A stretch of 64,000 nucleotides of DNA from an uncultured Verrucomicrobiales bacterium (lineage in GTDB: Bacteria; Verrucomicrobiota; Verrucomicrobiia; Verrucomicrobiales; Akkermansiaceae), in the NCBI GenBank assembly GCA_949373085.1, contig CASICJ010000002.1:1-64000 (forward strand). Direction: 5' to 3'. The notes beneath the pieces were generated by a model. The model had not been told where the DNA came from, made no database searches, and saw only the letters and a list, made by a program, of their open reading frames with translations. A program made the translations under genes and the position numbers. Of this stretch, positions 8,869-15,739 are shown piece by piece (position 1 is the stretch's first letter; each line of letters opens with the position of its first letter).

Positions 8869-10240
8869 ACCATCCCCTCCTCACTCGCCGCGAACTCTTG
8901 CGGAATTCTTCGCTCGGTTTTGGCGGCCTGGCCCTGTCCGGCTTGTATGGCGCGCCCGTGAATCCACATTTCCCGGCACGCGCGAAGAACGTCATTTTCC
9001 TGTTCATGGAGGGCGGCGTTTCCCAGGTGGATTCGTTTGACTACAAGCCGCTTTTGGCCAAGCACCACGGCGAGGATCCTCGCAAGGCTATCGGTGAAAT
9101 CGAAGCTACCCAGTTCGGGAATGTCGGCAAAGTGATGAAGTCTCCCTGGGACGTTCAAACAGCGCGGACAATGCGGGGCCTGGATCAGTGATCTGTTTCC
9201 GCATGTGGCCGAACTGGCCGACGAGCTGGCGATCATTCGATCGATGACCTCCAACTTCCCCGAGCACACCAGTGCCTGTTACTATCTGCACAGCGGATTG
9301 GGCCTGCAAGGGACGGCCCAGCATGGGCGCATGGGCCTCCTACGGCCTGGGAAGCGAAAACGAAAATTTTCCGGGCTATGTCGTACTCAACGGCGGCCAG
9401 ATTCCCTCCGGCGGCCTCGATAATTTTTCCAATGGATTCCTGCCGGCGACGCACCGCGGAAATCTCTTGAACGCCATCGGCACCCCGCTCGCCAATGTGA
9501 AGCCAAATGAGAAAATCGCCCAGGCCCAGGAGATCAAACGTCGCCTGGCGCAGCAGCTGAACCGGGGCACCGCCGGGGGCGTTGAGGCTCTGGAATCGGC
9601 GATTGCCAATCATGAGCTGGCAGCCCGGATGCAACTGGCCATCCCGGAGGTGATGTCGCTGGACCGCGAAACCGAAGCCACGAAAAAGCTTTACGGCTTC
9701 GATGCCGAATACAAACACACCCAGACCTATGCGAGGGAGTGCCTGATCGCCCGGCGGCTGATCGAGCGGGGTGTTCGCTTCGTCGAACTGACCATCCCCA
9801 TGGTGAATGGCTACCAGCGCTGGGATGCCCACAACGACCTCGTGACGAATCACAGTACAAACGCGCGCGCGGTGGACCAGCCGATCGCCGGCTTGATTCG
9901 CGATTTAAAATCACGCGGTCTGCTCGATGAAACCCTAGTGGTTTGGACCGGGGAGTTCGGACGGACGCCCTTTGCCCAGGGTGGCAAAGGGCGGGACCAC
10001 AACGAATACGGATTCAGTCTTTGGATGGCCGGGGGAGGCGTGAAGCCCGGCGTTACATTTGGGGCTACCGACGAATGGGGCTACCGGGCGGTCGAAAATC
10101 CCCTGCAGATACACGATCTGCATGCAACCATCTTGCACCTGCTCGGGATCAACCACGAAAAGCTGACCTACCGCTTCAGTGGCCGGGACATCCGCCTGAC
10201 CGACGTCCACGGAAAAATCGTAAAGGAGATTTTGGCGTAG
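8865..10240 (+). pseudogene. DUF1501 (sulfatase-like) protein, two frameshifts
   Basis: DUF1501 partner of the PSD1 gene, which it overlaps by 4 nt. The start MNHPLLTRRELLRNSSLGFGG is Tat-like. Frame 1 holds NVIFLFMEGGVSQVDSFD and breaks near nt 9150-9160, where KQRGQCGAWISDLFPH continues in frame 2. A second indel near 9312-9318 moves the reading to frame 3, which carries SMGAWASYGLGSENENFPGY through VVWTGEFGRTPFAQGGKGRDHN to the stop at 10240. Restoring two single-base insertions gives a full-length protein of about 458 aa. The alkaline-phosphatase-fold signature (GEFGRTP) is present. It is either a young pseudogene or has two sequencing errors. Confidence 0.85.
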
Positions 10241-10241
10241 C

Positions 10242-10319
10242 CACCCCCCTTTCTCCCCCATGAACTCCACCCAATTCCGCTCTTCACGGCCTTTTCGCTA
10301 AAAGCAAATTCCTAGCAGT
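10242..10319 (+). repeat. cassette-boundary repeat R5 (type B)
   Basis: Starts one base after the DUF1501 stop codon. It matches R3 nearly base for base across ~75 bp, including the type B centre and right end AAAAGCAAATTCCTAGCAGT. Confidence 0.9.
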
Positions 10320-10375
10320 CGTTTGGTTCCTTGACGATCTCTCCATAGACCTTGGCGAAGAGAAGCCGGTTTTAA
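10320..10375. other. 56-bp interval between repeats R5 and R6
   Basis: No complete gene. On the minus strand the interval is open and reads LLFAKVYGEIVKEPND before stopping at TAG where it meets R5; this could be a gene scrap or chance. Together with R5 and R6 this makes a repeat-dense stretch (10242-10452). From 10453 to the ankyrin start at 10645 I see no gene. Confidence 0.4.
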
Positions 10376-10452
10376 CAACCCCCTTTCGCCCCCCTCTGCT
10401 CCGGTCCAAAGGCGCCTTCAAAGCCCTCCCGCCAAAAGCAATTTCCTAGCAA
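10376..10452 (+). repeat. cassette-boundary repeat R6 (type A)
   Basis: Left end CAACCCCCTTTCGCCCCCC, type A centre with a perfect 10-bp palindrome AAGGCGCCTT, right end AAAAGCAATTTCCTAGCAAT. It is followed 193 bp later by the ankyrin lipoprotein gene. Confidence 0.88.
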
Positions 10453-10644
10453 TCAGTCAGTCAGTGAGAAGAAGGACGTCTGGAAGCTTTTCCCTCTACA
10501 TAAGACTGTAAAGAGCGATCTGTCGGAAAAGAAATGGTCGAAACAGACAAATTTTTTTCCGTGCCACAAGCCTGAAGCAGGCAAAGGAATGCTACTCTGG
10601 CCAAGCCTTCATAAAACCAATCTTCCGAAGAAAAACACCCTCAA

Positions 10645-11334
10645 ATGAAAATAGAAAAAATCCTGCTCTCAATAATCACAACCTTTGCACTCGTCGGTTG
10701 CACTCCTAACCTTCACAAGGCGGCAAGGGAGGGTGATGCCGACAGGGTCAGGAATTTACTCGATGCCGGGACGGACGTTAACGTCAGGAATGCGGACAAG
10801 CAACGCCTGCAATACACCGCCTTGCATTGGGCCACTTATTATGGCCATCTGGAAATCGCTATAATCCTGATCTCCCGCGGGGCGGATCTGGATGCCGAGG
10901 ACCCAACTTACTCAACTCCCCTCTACCTTGCCGCAGAACAGGGCCATCCGAAAGTCGTCGAGTTCCTGATCTCCAAGGGAGCGGAGGTGAACGTGAAGAA
11001 TAATAAGTGGGGCTACACCCCCTTGCATCGAGCGGCATGGCAATCCGTGACCATGAGAAAACACCTTGGGGGAAGAACAGTTTCTGAGGCCGAGCTGAAT
11101 GAGAATTACTTGGAAATCGTCGGTATGCTTCTGGGAAAAGGCGCGAAGGTTAACGCCCAAGACAACGGTGGTAAAACACCACTGGACCAAGCCGTAAGGA
11201 ATAGCGAAAAGGAAATCGTCGCCCTCCTCCGCAAGCACGGAGGCAAGACGGCTGAAGAATTGAAAGCGGAAGCTGCCCCTCCGCTCCGGTCCAAATGGGG
11301 CTTCAAGGCCCTCCCGCTAAAAGAAAATTGCTAG
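10645..11334 (+). CDS. ankyrin-repeat lipoprotein, C-terminus from repeat R7
   Basis: 229 aa. Lipoprotein signal MKIEKILLSIITTFALVGC (lipobox LVGC, Cys19). Ankyrin repeats cover ~23-205; clear ones are ALHWATYYGHLEIAIILISRGADLD, then PLYLAAEQGHPKVVEFLISKGAEVN, then PLHRAAWQ...EIVGMLLGKGAKVN and PLDQAVRN...IVALLRKHGGKT. The native tail ends around KTAEELKAE. The last ~20 residues (APPLRSKWGFKALPLKENC) are encoded by repeat R7, which also gives the stop. Ankyrin repeats bind proteins; the partner is unknown. Confidence 0.82.
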   Translation: MKIEKILLSIITTFALVGCTPNLHKAAREGDADRVRNLLDAGTDVNVRNADKQRLQYTALHWATYYGHLEIAIILISRGADLDAEDPTYSTPLYLAAEQGHPKVVEFLISKGAEVNVKNNKWGYTPLHRAAWQSVTMRKHLGGRTVSEAELNENYLEIVGMLLGKGAKVNAQDNGGKTPLDQAVRNSEKEIVALLRKHGGKTAEELKAEAAPPLRSKWGFKALPLKENC

Positions 11335-11338
11335 TAGT
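11274..11338 (+). repeat. cassette-boundary repeat R7 (type A, diverged)
   Basis: Begins at CCCCTCCGCTCCGGTCC without the C-rich leftmost end. The right end AAAAGAAAATTGCTAGTAGT has changes at three otherwise fixed positions. It lies inside the 3' end of the ankyrin gene. Confidence 0.75.
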
Positions 11339-11373
11339 CAGTAAAGGAAAGGAGAGCATTCTTGTCACGCTAA

Positions 11374-11748
11374 CTAAGACTGTTCCCCATAAAGGATATC
11401 TTTACGCATATGTTCTTTAAGTAGCCGTCTTATCTTTTTCCTTTTACTCAGATTATTTAGGTAAACTCCGCACATAATCGAGATCCAAATTCCAATAACA
11501 ACGATCGGACGACTCCCGTCTTCGGATACAGGCATCACCCATATAACCATGACAGTTAAGACCACAAAGATGATCGGAGACGTTGTAATTTCAATATATC
11601 TATAAGCGTAGGACTTACAGATTTTGCATCTGTCATACCCCCTAGAAAGACCCGGCATCTTTTTTCTGATCGCGTCAACTCCAACCTTCCTGCATTTAAG
11701 GCAGCAAACTGCGTTTTTCAGATCCCCTGGCAGATCTCTTTCTTTCAT
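11374..11748 (-). CDS. small zinc-ribbon-like membrane protein
   Basis: 124 aa. Two CxxC pairs (CCLKC at ~15-19 and CKIC at ~41-44) suggest a small zinc ribbon. They are followed by two hydrophobic segments (~58-73 and ~82-97) and a Lys/Arg-rich tail (LSKRKKIRRLLKEHMRK). Family not recognised. It stands alone in its segment and is AT-rich. Confidence 0.55.
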   Translation of the reverse strand: MKERDLPGDLKNAVCCLKCRKVGVDAIRKKMPGLSRGYDRCKICKSYAYRYIEITTSPIIFVVLTVMVIWVMPVSEDGSRPIVVIGIWISIMCGVYLNNLSKRKKIRRLLKEHMRKDILYGEQS

Positions 11749-11844
11749 TACCTATCGAGAATGGCTAACACCTCGACTTTAACAAAGTAAAAAAATATTA
11801 CTCTCACCCAGTTCTAATTACGACTTCAAAGCAAACCACTTCTA

Positions 11845-11869
11845 GTGACACAAAGCCGGCCTCTAGCAC
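11845..11869 (+). repeat. 25-bp direct repeat C, copy 1
   Basis: Identical over 25 bases to 13360-13384; it begins GTGACACAAAGCCGGCC and ends CTCTAGCAC. The CTAGCA at the right edge echoes the CTAGCAG end of the R-type repeats. The two copies bracket a 1.5-kb block. Confidence 0.85.
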
Positions 11870-11963
11870 CCATGAAGGGGTAAGCCGTGTTCACTTCGTT
11901 ATAAAGTCCTCTTTGGATTGTAATGTCTCGCGGAAGTTTATCTCGTCACAATCAAACACGAAT

Positions 11964-12237
11964 ATGAAAACATCTCACCTTCTAGCAACTGCCGCTATAG
12001 TAATAGCTCCAGTCCTAATCTCCTGTAAGAAATCACAAGTAGTAGTAGAGGATAATACAATTGAAAGAGCAGGAATCCAACTGGAAAGATGGGCAGATGG
12101 ACGGAACATTGACTCTTTGGCATAAGAACGGAAAAAAGATGGCTCAAGGGACTGCGAAAGGTGGCAAATCTATCTCTCGCCAGTTTTGGAACAGCAAAGG
12201 TGAAGAGGTTGATTCGATGGAAAAGGCAAAACAATAA
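11964..12237 (+). pseudogene. MORN-like lipoprotein, frameshifted
   Basis: The 5' frame encodes a lipoprotein signal (MKTSHLLATAAIVIAPVLISC) and then leaves frame. The 3' frame, without a start, encodes NWKDGQMDGTLTLWHKNGKK and QFWNSKGEEVDSMEKAKQ. This matches the C-terminal half of the intact protein at 13418-13885 (KDGKWEGLWTGWHSENGQK...YWNIEGIEVENLDEAKG). One indel near nt 12045-12075 reconnects them. These are YwqK/MORN-type beta-hairpin repeats of unknown role. Confidence 0.65.
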
Positions 12238-12286
12238 GCCTTGCGCGTGTTAGGCTTTTTAGCGTCACTTCCTGAACGCTCCCACC

Positions 12287-12385
12287 ATGCGCACGCTACT
12301 GCTATTTCTAAGCCTCTTTATCCTCACGGGATGCAAAGACACCCCGTCGGCAAGCAAGCCGCCAGAGGCCCCTGCAAAACCCTAA
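12287..12385 (+). CDS. tiny lipoprotein (32 aa)
   Basis: MRTLLLFLSLFILTGC is a complete lipoprotein signal with lipobox LTGC, followed by a 16-residue Pro/Ala/Lys tail ending EAPAKP. It may be a real mini-lipoprotein or the stub of a longer gene. It is followed at once by a terminator that serves the opposite strand. Confidence 0.4.
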   Translation: MRTLLLFLSLFILTGCKDTPSASKPPEAPAKP

Positions 12386-12399
12386 TTGACCTTTGACAC

Positions 12400-12434
12400 A
12401 AAAAACCCGCAAAGCACTTAGCCAGCGGGTCTTT
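12400..12434 (-). terminator. Rho-independent terminator
   Basis: Stem ACCCGC (12405-12410) / GCGGGT (12425-12430). Read on the minus strand it ends in a run of T residues. It terminates the gene at 12462-13199. Confidence 0.75.
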
Positions 12435-12461
12435 GAAATTGGTTTATTAGCTAGTTAGTGT

Positions 12462-13199
12462 TTACCACTGTTTAATAATCTTAGTGACCTGGCTTCCAGC
12501 CGGAGTCGCTATCTCTTTTATTGTTTTGAAATGAACAGCCATAGCTTCTTTTTGGCTGTATGCTTCTAAACCTTTTTTGAGATCAGAATATGAGTTGAAT
12601 GAGTGAAGGATATAATGAGTTGATTTTCCTTTGCCAAATTGAAACATCCCCATACCTAAGATATGGTTGGTTCTAAGATCTTTTGTCGCTGATACCACGT
12701 TCTTAAAAGATTCAATAAATTGGGGAGCATCAGCGGCTTTTATTTCAATTTCCCAATGCCCAAAGTAACTGCCTGCTTTTTTGGCATCAGAACCCTTTTT
12801 GGGTATGTTTGTGGTGAAAGTCCTAACTCCAGTATATTTGGATTTAACTTCTGCCAACTGATAAAGATTTGCCATGAATTGCTCTCTGCCATCTTTAAAT
12901 TCATCAGACATCAATGCGCTAATTGCTTCGACATCAGCAGATGATACCGTGAGATTATGGGTCACATCATCGTCTGAGAATATTGTTTCACTCAAAGTTA
13001 CCTTAAATTGTTTATCTGGATCTGCAAAGGTTTCATCAAGTAAGGCTAAAAGTGGTCCAACATTTTTAGGCGATAACTTAAGGTCAAAACCGTTCCAATG
13101 AAATGGTTCTGCTTTCACCGTCTGACTTAAGCAACCCAGTGCGATAGCAAATACCAGTTTGCTCGTGATTTTTTTGAATAGATTTTTCATATTGTTCAT
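12462..13199 (-). CDS. secreted protein of unknown function (245 aa)
   Basis: Starts MNNMKNLFKKITSKLVFAIALG, a signal peptide with likely cleavage near VKA-EP. The C-terminal ~120 residues (HWEIEIKAADAPQFIESFKNVV and HYILHSFNSYSDLKKGLEAY) resemble a ferredoxin-like/dimeric alpha-beta barrel, the fold of NIPSNAP/ABM-type proteins, but I cannot assign a family. Its leader and first codons match those of the unrelated gene at 732-1703. It is AT-rich. Confidence 0.65.
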   Translation of the reverse strand: MNNMKNLFKKITSKLVFAIALGCLSQTVKAEPFHWNGFDLKLSPKNVGPLLALLDETFADPDKQFKVTLSETIFSDDDVTHNLTVSSADVEAISALMSDEFKDGREQFMANLYQLAEVKSKYTGVRTFTTNIPKKGSDAKKAGSYFGHWEIEIKAADAPQFIESFKNVVSATKDLRTNHILGMGMFQFGKGKSTHYILHSFNSYSDLKKGLEAYSQKEAMAVHFKTIKEIATPAGSQVTKIIKQW

Positions 13200-13330
13200 T
13201 ACGTTTTAATTTTTAGGGAATACCAAAAAGAAGGCTCCATGTGTTAATTGCGCGATAACGCCAAATTTTGTGTCATCAAAACGACTGATCACGAGAGATC
13301 TCTTTAGGTTTTCAGGTTTGTCCCAAGTCC
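13186..13330 (-). promoter_or_regulatory. leader/promoter region shared with the gene at 1703
   Basis: Homologous to 1698-1835 (for example CAAATTTTGTG.CATCAAAA.GACTGAT.ACGAGAGATCT). It ends before repeat C copy 2 and R8. It probably carries the promoter of the 12462-13199 gene. Confidence 0.5.
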
Positions 13331-13359
13331 TAACCTTGCCCTTCGCCCAGAGTTTCTAT

Positions 13360-13384
13360 GTGACACAAAGCCGGCCTCTAGCAC
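13360..13384 (+). repeat. 25-bp direct repeat C, copy 2
   Basis: Identical to 11845-11869. Here it is joined within 7 bp to the partial repeat R8. Confidence 0.85.
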
Positions 13385-13390
13385 TGATCT

Positions 13391-13416
13391 GACCTCCAAA
13401 AGCAAATTCCTAGCAG
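13391..13416 (+). repeat. cassette-boundary repeat R8 (right end only)
   Basis: Only the right end is kept: CCAAAAGCAAATTCCTAGCAGT. The next base starts the ATG of the MORN-like lipoprotein, so this copy forms that gene's whole upstream edge. Confidence 0.8.
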
Positions 13417-13417
13417 T

Positions 13418-13885
13418 ATGAAACCAAGGTATCTCGTAAGCGTATTTCTAATATCGGGCCTTGTGTCAGGCTGTGTCTATGACGGCCCGGGGGCCTTCCC
13501 TAGACCCTTTTGGCAAAAAAAGGGTATGTCTCACATGTATGGCATGCCATCTCTGCCTACCCCAAGGGCCTATTCGGGGTGGAGCGACCAGAAAAAGATG
13601 ACGTTTCAAAACCCCTGGAACTCCCGCGGCTATAGCGGCCCCCATAGTATTTCTTCCACTTATGGGGTTCCTGGTCCTTCAGGTCTTCATAGGACCCGAA
13701 AGGTGTTGGAAGGAACCTACAAGGACGGCAAATGGGAGGGCCTCTGGACGGGGTGGCACAGCGAGAACGGCCAGAAGATGTTTGAAGGAACCTACAAGAA
13801 GGGGAAAAAAGTTTCCGCGAAATACTGGAACATTGAAGGCATAGAGGTTGAGAATCTAGATGAGGCTAAGGGGATGTTTAGGTAA
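13418..13885 (+). CDS. MORN/YwqK-like lipoprotein
   Basis: 155 aa. Lipoprotein signal MKPRYLVSVFLISGLVSGC (lipobox VSGC). After a Gly/Pro/Ser-rich linker come two MORN-like hairpins (EGTYKDGKWEGLWTGWH and EGTYKKGKKVSAKYW) at ~95-145. It is related in its C-terminal half to the broken gene at 11964-12237. The ATG directly abuts repeat R8, with no obvious Shine-Dalgarno in the space available. Confidence 0.7.
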   Translation: MKPRYLVSVFLISGLVSGCVYDGPGAFPRPFWQKKGMSHMYGMPSLPTPRAYSGWSDQKKMTFQNPWNSRGYSGPHSISSTYGVPGPSGLHRTRKVLEGTYKDGKWEGLWTGWHSENGQKMFEGTYKKGKKVSAKYWNIEGIEVENLDEAKGMFR

Positions 13886-14040
13886 TCGAACTAACCGAAG
13901 GAAAAACCGCATCAAATTTCGTTCATTTACTTTACCGCTCCAAATCGTGGGTGGAAGAAGATGAGAAATTGGATAAAAAGAGAGCAGCCCAATAGAGAGA
14001 GCTGGAAAAGAAGGCAAAGGAAGACGAGAAGGATTTCTAG
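13882..14040 (+). pseudogene. remnant of a Lys/Glu-rich gene
   Basis: An open frame without a start reads VIELTEGKTASNFVHLLYRS, then WVEEDEKLDKKRAAQ, meets an in-frame TAG, and continues RELEKKAKEDEKDF to a second TAG at 14040. The charged heptad-like pattern looks like real coding sequence for a coiled coil. It suggests a decayed gene that has lost its start and gained a stop. Confidence 0.35.
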
Positions 14041-14041
14041 G

Positions 14042-14299
14042 ATGCCCCAACCACCCGTTCCAACCTACCGAGTCGAATACGAGCCTTCCCGTGGCTCATG
14101 GCTGCTGACTGGCCCGGTGGGTGCAAAAGGTTGCCTAAGATATACAACCGCCCGGGATGCCGCTGATTACGCCCGTTGGGATGCCCGTGATAGGGGTGGA
14201 AAAATTGAGGTGTTTGACCAACAGCGGAGGCTCTTTAGGAGCATCGTTATTGAGGCTGCTGAGCTAGCAGATTCGGGCTTTGTTTTGCCGTCTGTTTGA
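14042..14299 (+). CDS. small DUF2188-like protein
   Basis: 85 aa from the ATG at 14042; a longer in-frame start at 13961 would add a very basic, unlikely N-terminus that overlaps the remnant. The sequence YRVEYEPSRGSWLLTGP, then TTARDAADYARWDARDRGGKIEVFDQQ resembles DUF2188/YdhR-type small alpha-beta proteins, in which 'A..YAR..A...GG.i.v....G' is conserved. Function unknown. Confidence 0.5.
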   Translation: MPQPPVPTYRVEYEPSRGSWLLTGPVGAKGCLRYTTARDAADYARWDARDRGGKIEVFDQQRRLFRSIVIEAAELADSGFVLPSV

Positions 14300-14386
14300 T
14301 CTTGTAAACTAGAGTCATTGCCTACAGAGCCACCCGCCTAAACAGCAGGCTTCCGACGCTATCTTCAATCGGTCATGTATTAAATT

Positions 14387-14407
14387 ACCGTGCAACAAAC
14401 CGTGCAA
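14387..14407 (+). repeat. 9-bp direct repeats near the tRNA 3' end
   Basis: ACCGTGCAA occurs at 14387-14395 and again at 14399-14407 (12-bp period). It lies about 105 bp from the 3' end of tRNA-fMet. Such short direct repeats can be arm-type integrase sites, but no integrase is in view. The rest of 14300-14460 shows no gene. Confidence 0.4.
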
Positions 14408-14462
14408 TAGATACTGCTAAAACCTGCATTTTGGGACATTTTGACGGTATGTGATATGCTCC

Positions 14463-14512
14463 ACCCAAAAAAGGCGAAAGCCCCTAACTCGTTATGAGTG
14501 AGGGGCTTTCAT
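14463..14512 (-). terminator. terminator of the tRNA-fMet gene
   Basis: Near-perfect inverted repeat GAAAGCCCCTAACTC / GAGTGAGGGGCTTTC (14475-14510). On the minus strand it is followed by CGCCTTTTTTGG, a T-run, directly downstream of the tRNA. Confidence 0.85.
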
Positions 14513-14589
<77 letters not shown>

Positions 14590-14695
14590 ATTTTGTAACC
14601 ACCCCTTTCGAGGCGGGCGGAAGCTAGGTCGATCCGACGAAGACTTCAAGGATTATTTGGCAAAATTGTATTGATTCGCTAAGACAGCGTCGTCC

Positions 14696-15571
14696 ATGCC
14701 CATTCCGGTTCAATCCCCTGCCCCTCTCTCGCTCTCCCAGTGGCAAGAATCAGCAGAGCGCCACCGCCAAGAAGTGGAGCAGATCACAATCCCAATGCGT
14801 GCCCGAAAATCAAGAGGCGAAAAACACCCGGTCTACGACTTTTTACATACCTATTATTCATTCCCTTTGGGCCGGCTCGAAAGGTGGCATCCTGGATTTG
14901 CGGTTCCCCTCGAAATCAATCAAACGATCGACCTGCCAGAGAAACATTACCACCAAGAGGGCGGTATCGCGTGGATTGATTCAAAAAAACTCACCTCCAA
15001 AGCCCGGGAACGAATGCAGCGGATTCATCGCTTACTGGCTCTCACTCAGTCCCGCCCCCCTAACTTTTCATGCCACGGGCTCCACGAATGGGCCATGGTC
15101 TACTCCGGCTCCGACGTCCGGCATCGCGAGAGCGCTCCACTTCGACTGCCGCAATCTGAAATCGACGAGCTGGTTTCGGGTCGGCCCCTCTGCTGTTCAC
15201 ATTTTGATGCCTTTCGATTTTTTGCACCAGATACCGTTCCACTTAATCGATTCACTCCGACTCTCCTAACGCGGGAAGATCATGAACAGCCAGGCTGCAT
15301 CCACGCCAATATGGATCTTTATAAATGGGCCTACAAAAGCTCCCCTTGGATTTCGTCCGACCTCCTTCGTAAAACCCTCTTCTTTACGATCGAGGCCCGG
15401 AGCATCGATATGCGCGCCTCACCTTACGACCTTTCGGACTACGGCTACCCTCCGATTCCCATCGAAACTACGGAAGGCCGACGAGAATATGAGCGAGAAC
15501 AAACCAGCCTGTACCGAAAAGGATTAGCATTACGGTCAGAATTGATAGCCGCCCTTGATAAAATCCTTTGA
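14696..15571 (+). CDS. conserved protein, '3-methyladenine DNA glycosylase'-annotated family
   Basis: 291 aa, cytoplasmic, no signal peptide. Motifs EKHPVYDFLHTYYSF and LERWHPGF near residues 40-65, and HANMDLYKWAYK near 203-214, match a bacterial family often labelled 3-methyladenine DNA glycosylase. I know of no firm biochemical basis for that label, so treat function as unknown. It is divergent from tRNA-fMet and starts 107 bp away. Confidence 0.6.
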   Translation: MPIPVQSPAPLSLSQWQESAERHRQEVEQITIPMRARKSRGEKHPVYDFLHTYYSFPLGRLERWHPGFAVPLEINQTIDLPEKHYHQEGGIAWIDSKKLTSKARERMQRIHRLLALTQSRPPNFSCHGLHEWAMVYSGSDVRHRESAPLRLPQSEIDELVSGRPLCCSHFDAFRFFAPDTVPLNRFTPTLLTREDHEQPGCIHANMDLYKWAYKSSPWISSDLLRKTLFFTIEARSIDMRASPYDLSDYGYPPIPIETTEGRREYEREQTSLYRKGLALRSELIAALDKIL

Positions 15572-15739
15572 GCTTCACTAGTCGTGCATAATCCGACGCC
15601 GGAAAAGCGATTGCTCAAACCGAGAAAATGCCCAAGCTTTGGGCAATCAGCGAGTCAATGAGGTCGCTCAGATCGAGGACTTCTCTCGCTAAGGTTGATT
15701 TAGTGTTTCAAATTGAGTCATTTACGGCTTTCCTCGCGC

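Noticed and set aside
9140-9330. Programmed frameshifting in the DUF1501 gene
   Set aside because: Two separate shifts, no slippery heptamer or downstream structure seen, and DUF1501 genes elsewhere read in one frame.
1745-12255. GTTAGGC heptamers (near 1746, 4421, 12249) as attC core sites
   Set aside because: Found without partner R'' boxes or palindromes at the right distance. The number is close to what chance gives in this length.
4268-13416. Boundary repeats as classical integron attC sites
   Set aside because: No RYYYAAC...GTTRRRY pair, and the two ends are not complementary, so the attC hairpin cannot form. No integron integrase is in the window.
15625-15648. Hairpin TGCCCAA/TTGGGCA upstream of purB as a riboswitch or terminator
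   Set aside because: A single 7-bp stem without a T-run on the plus strand and no match to a known purine riboswitch core.
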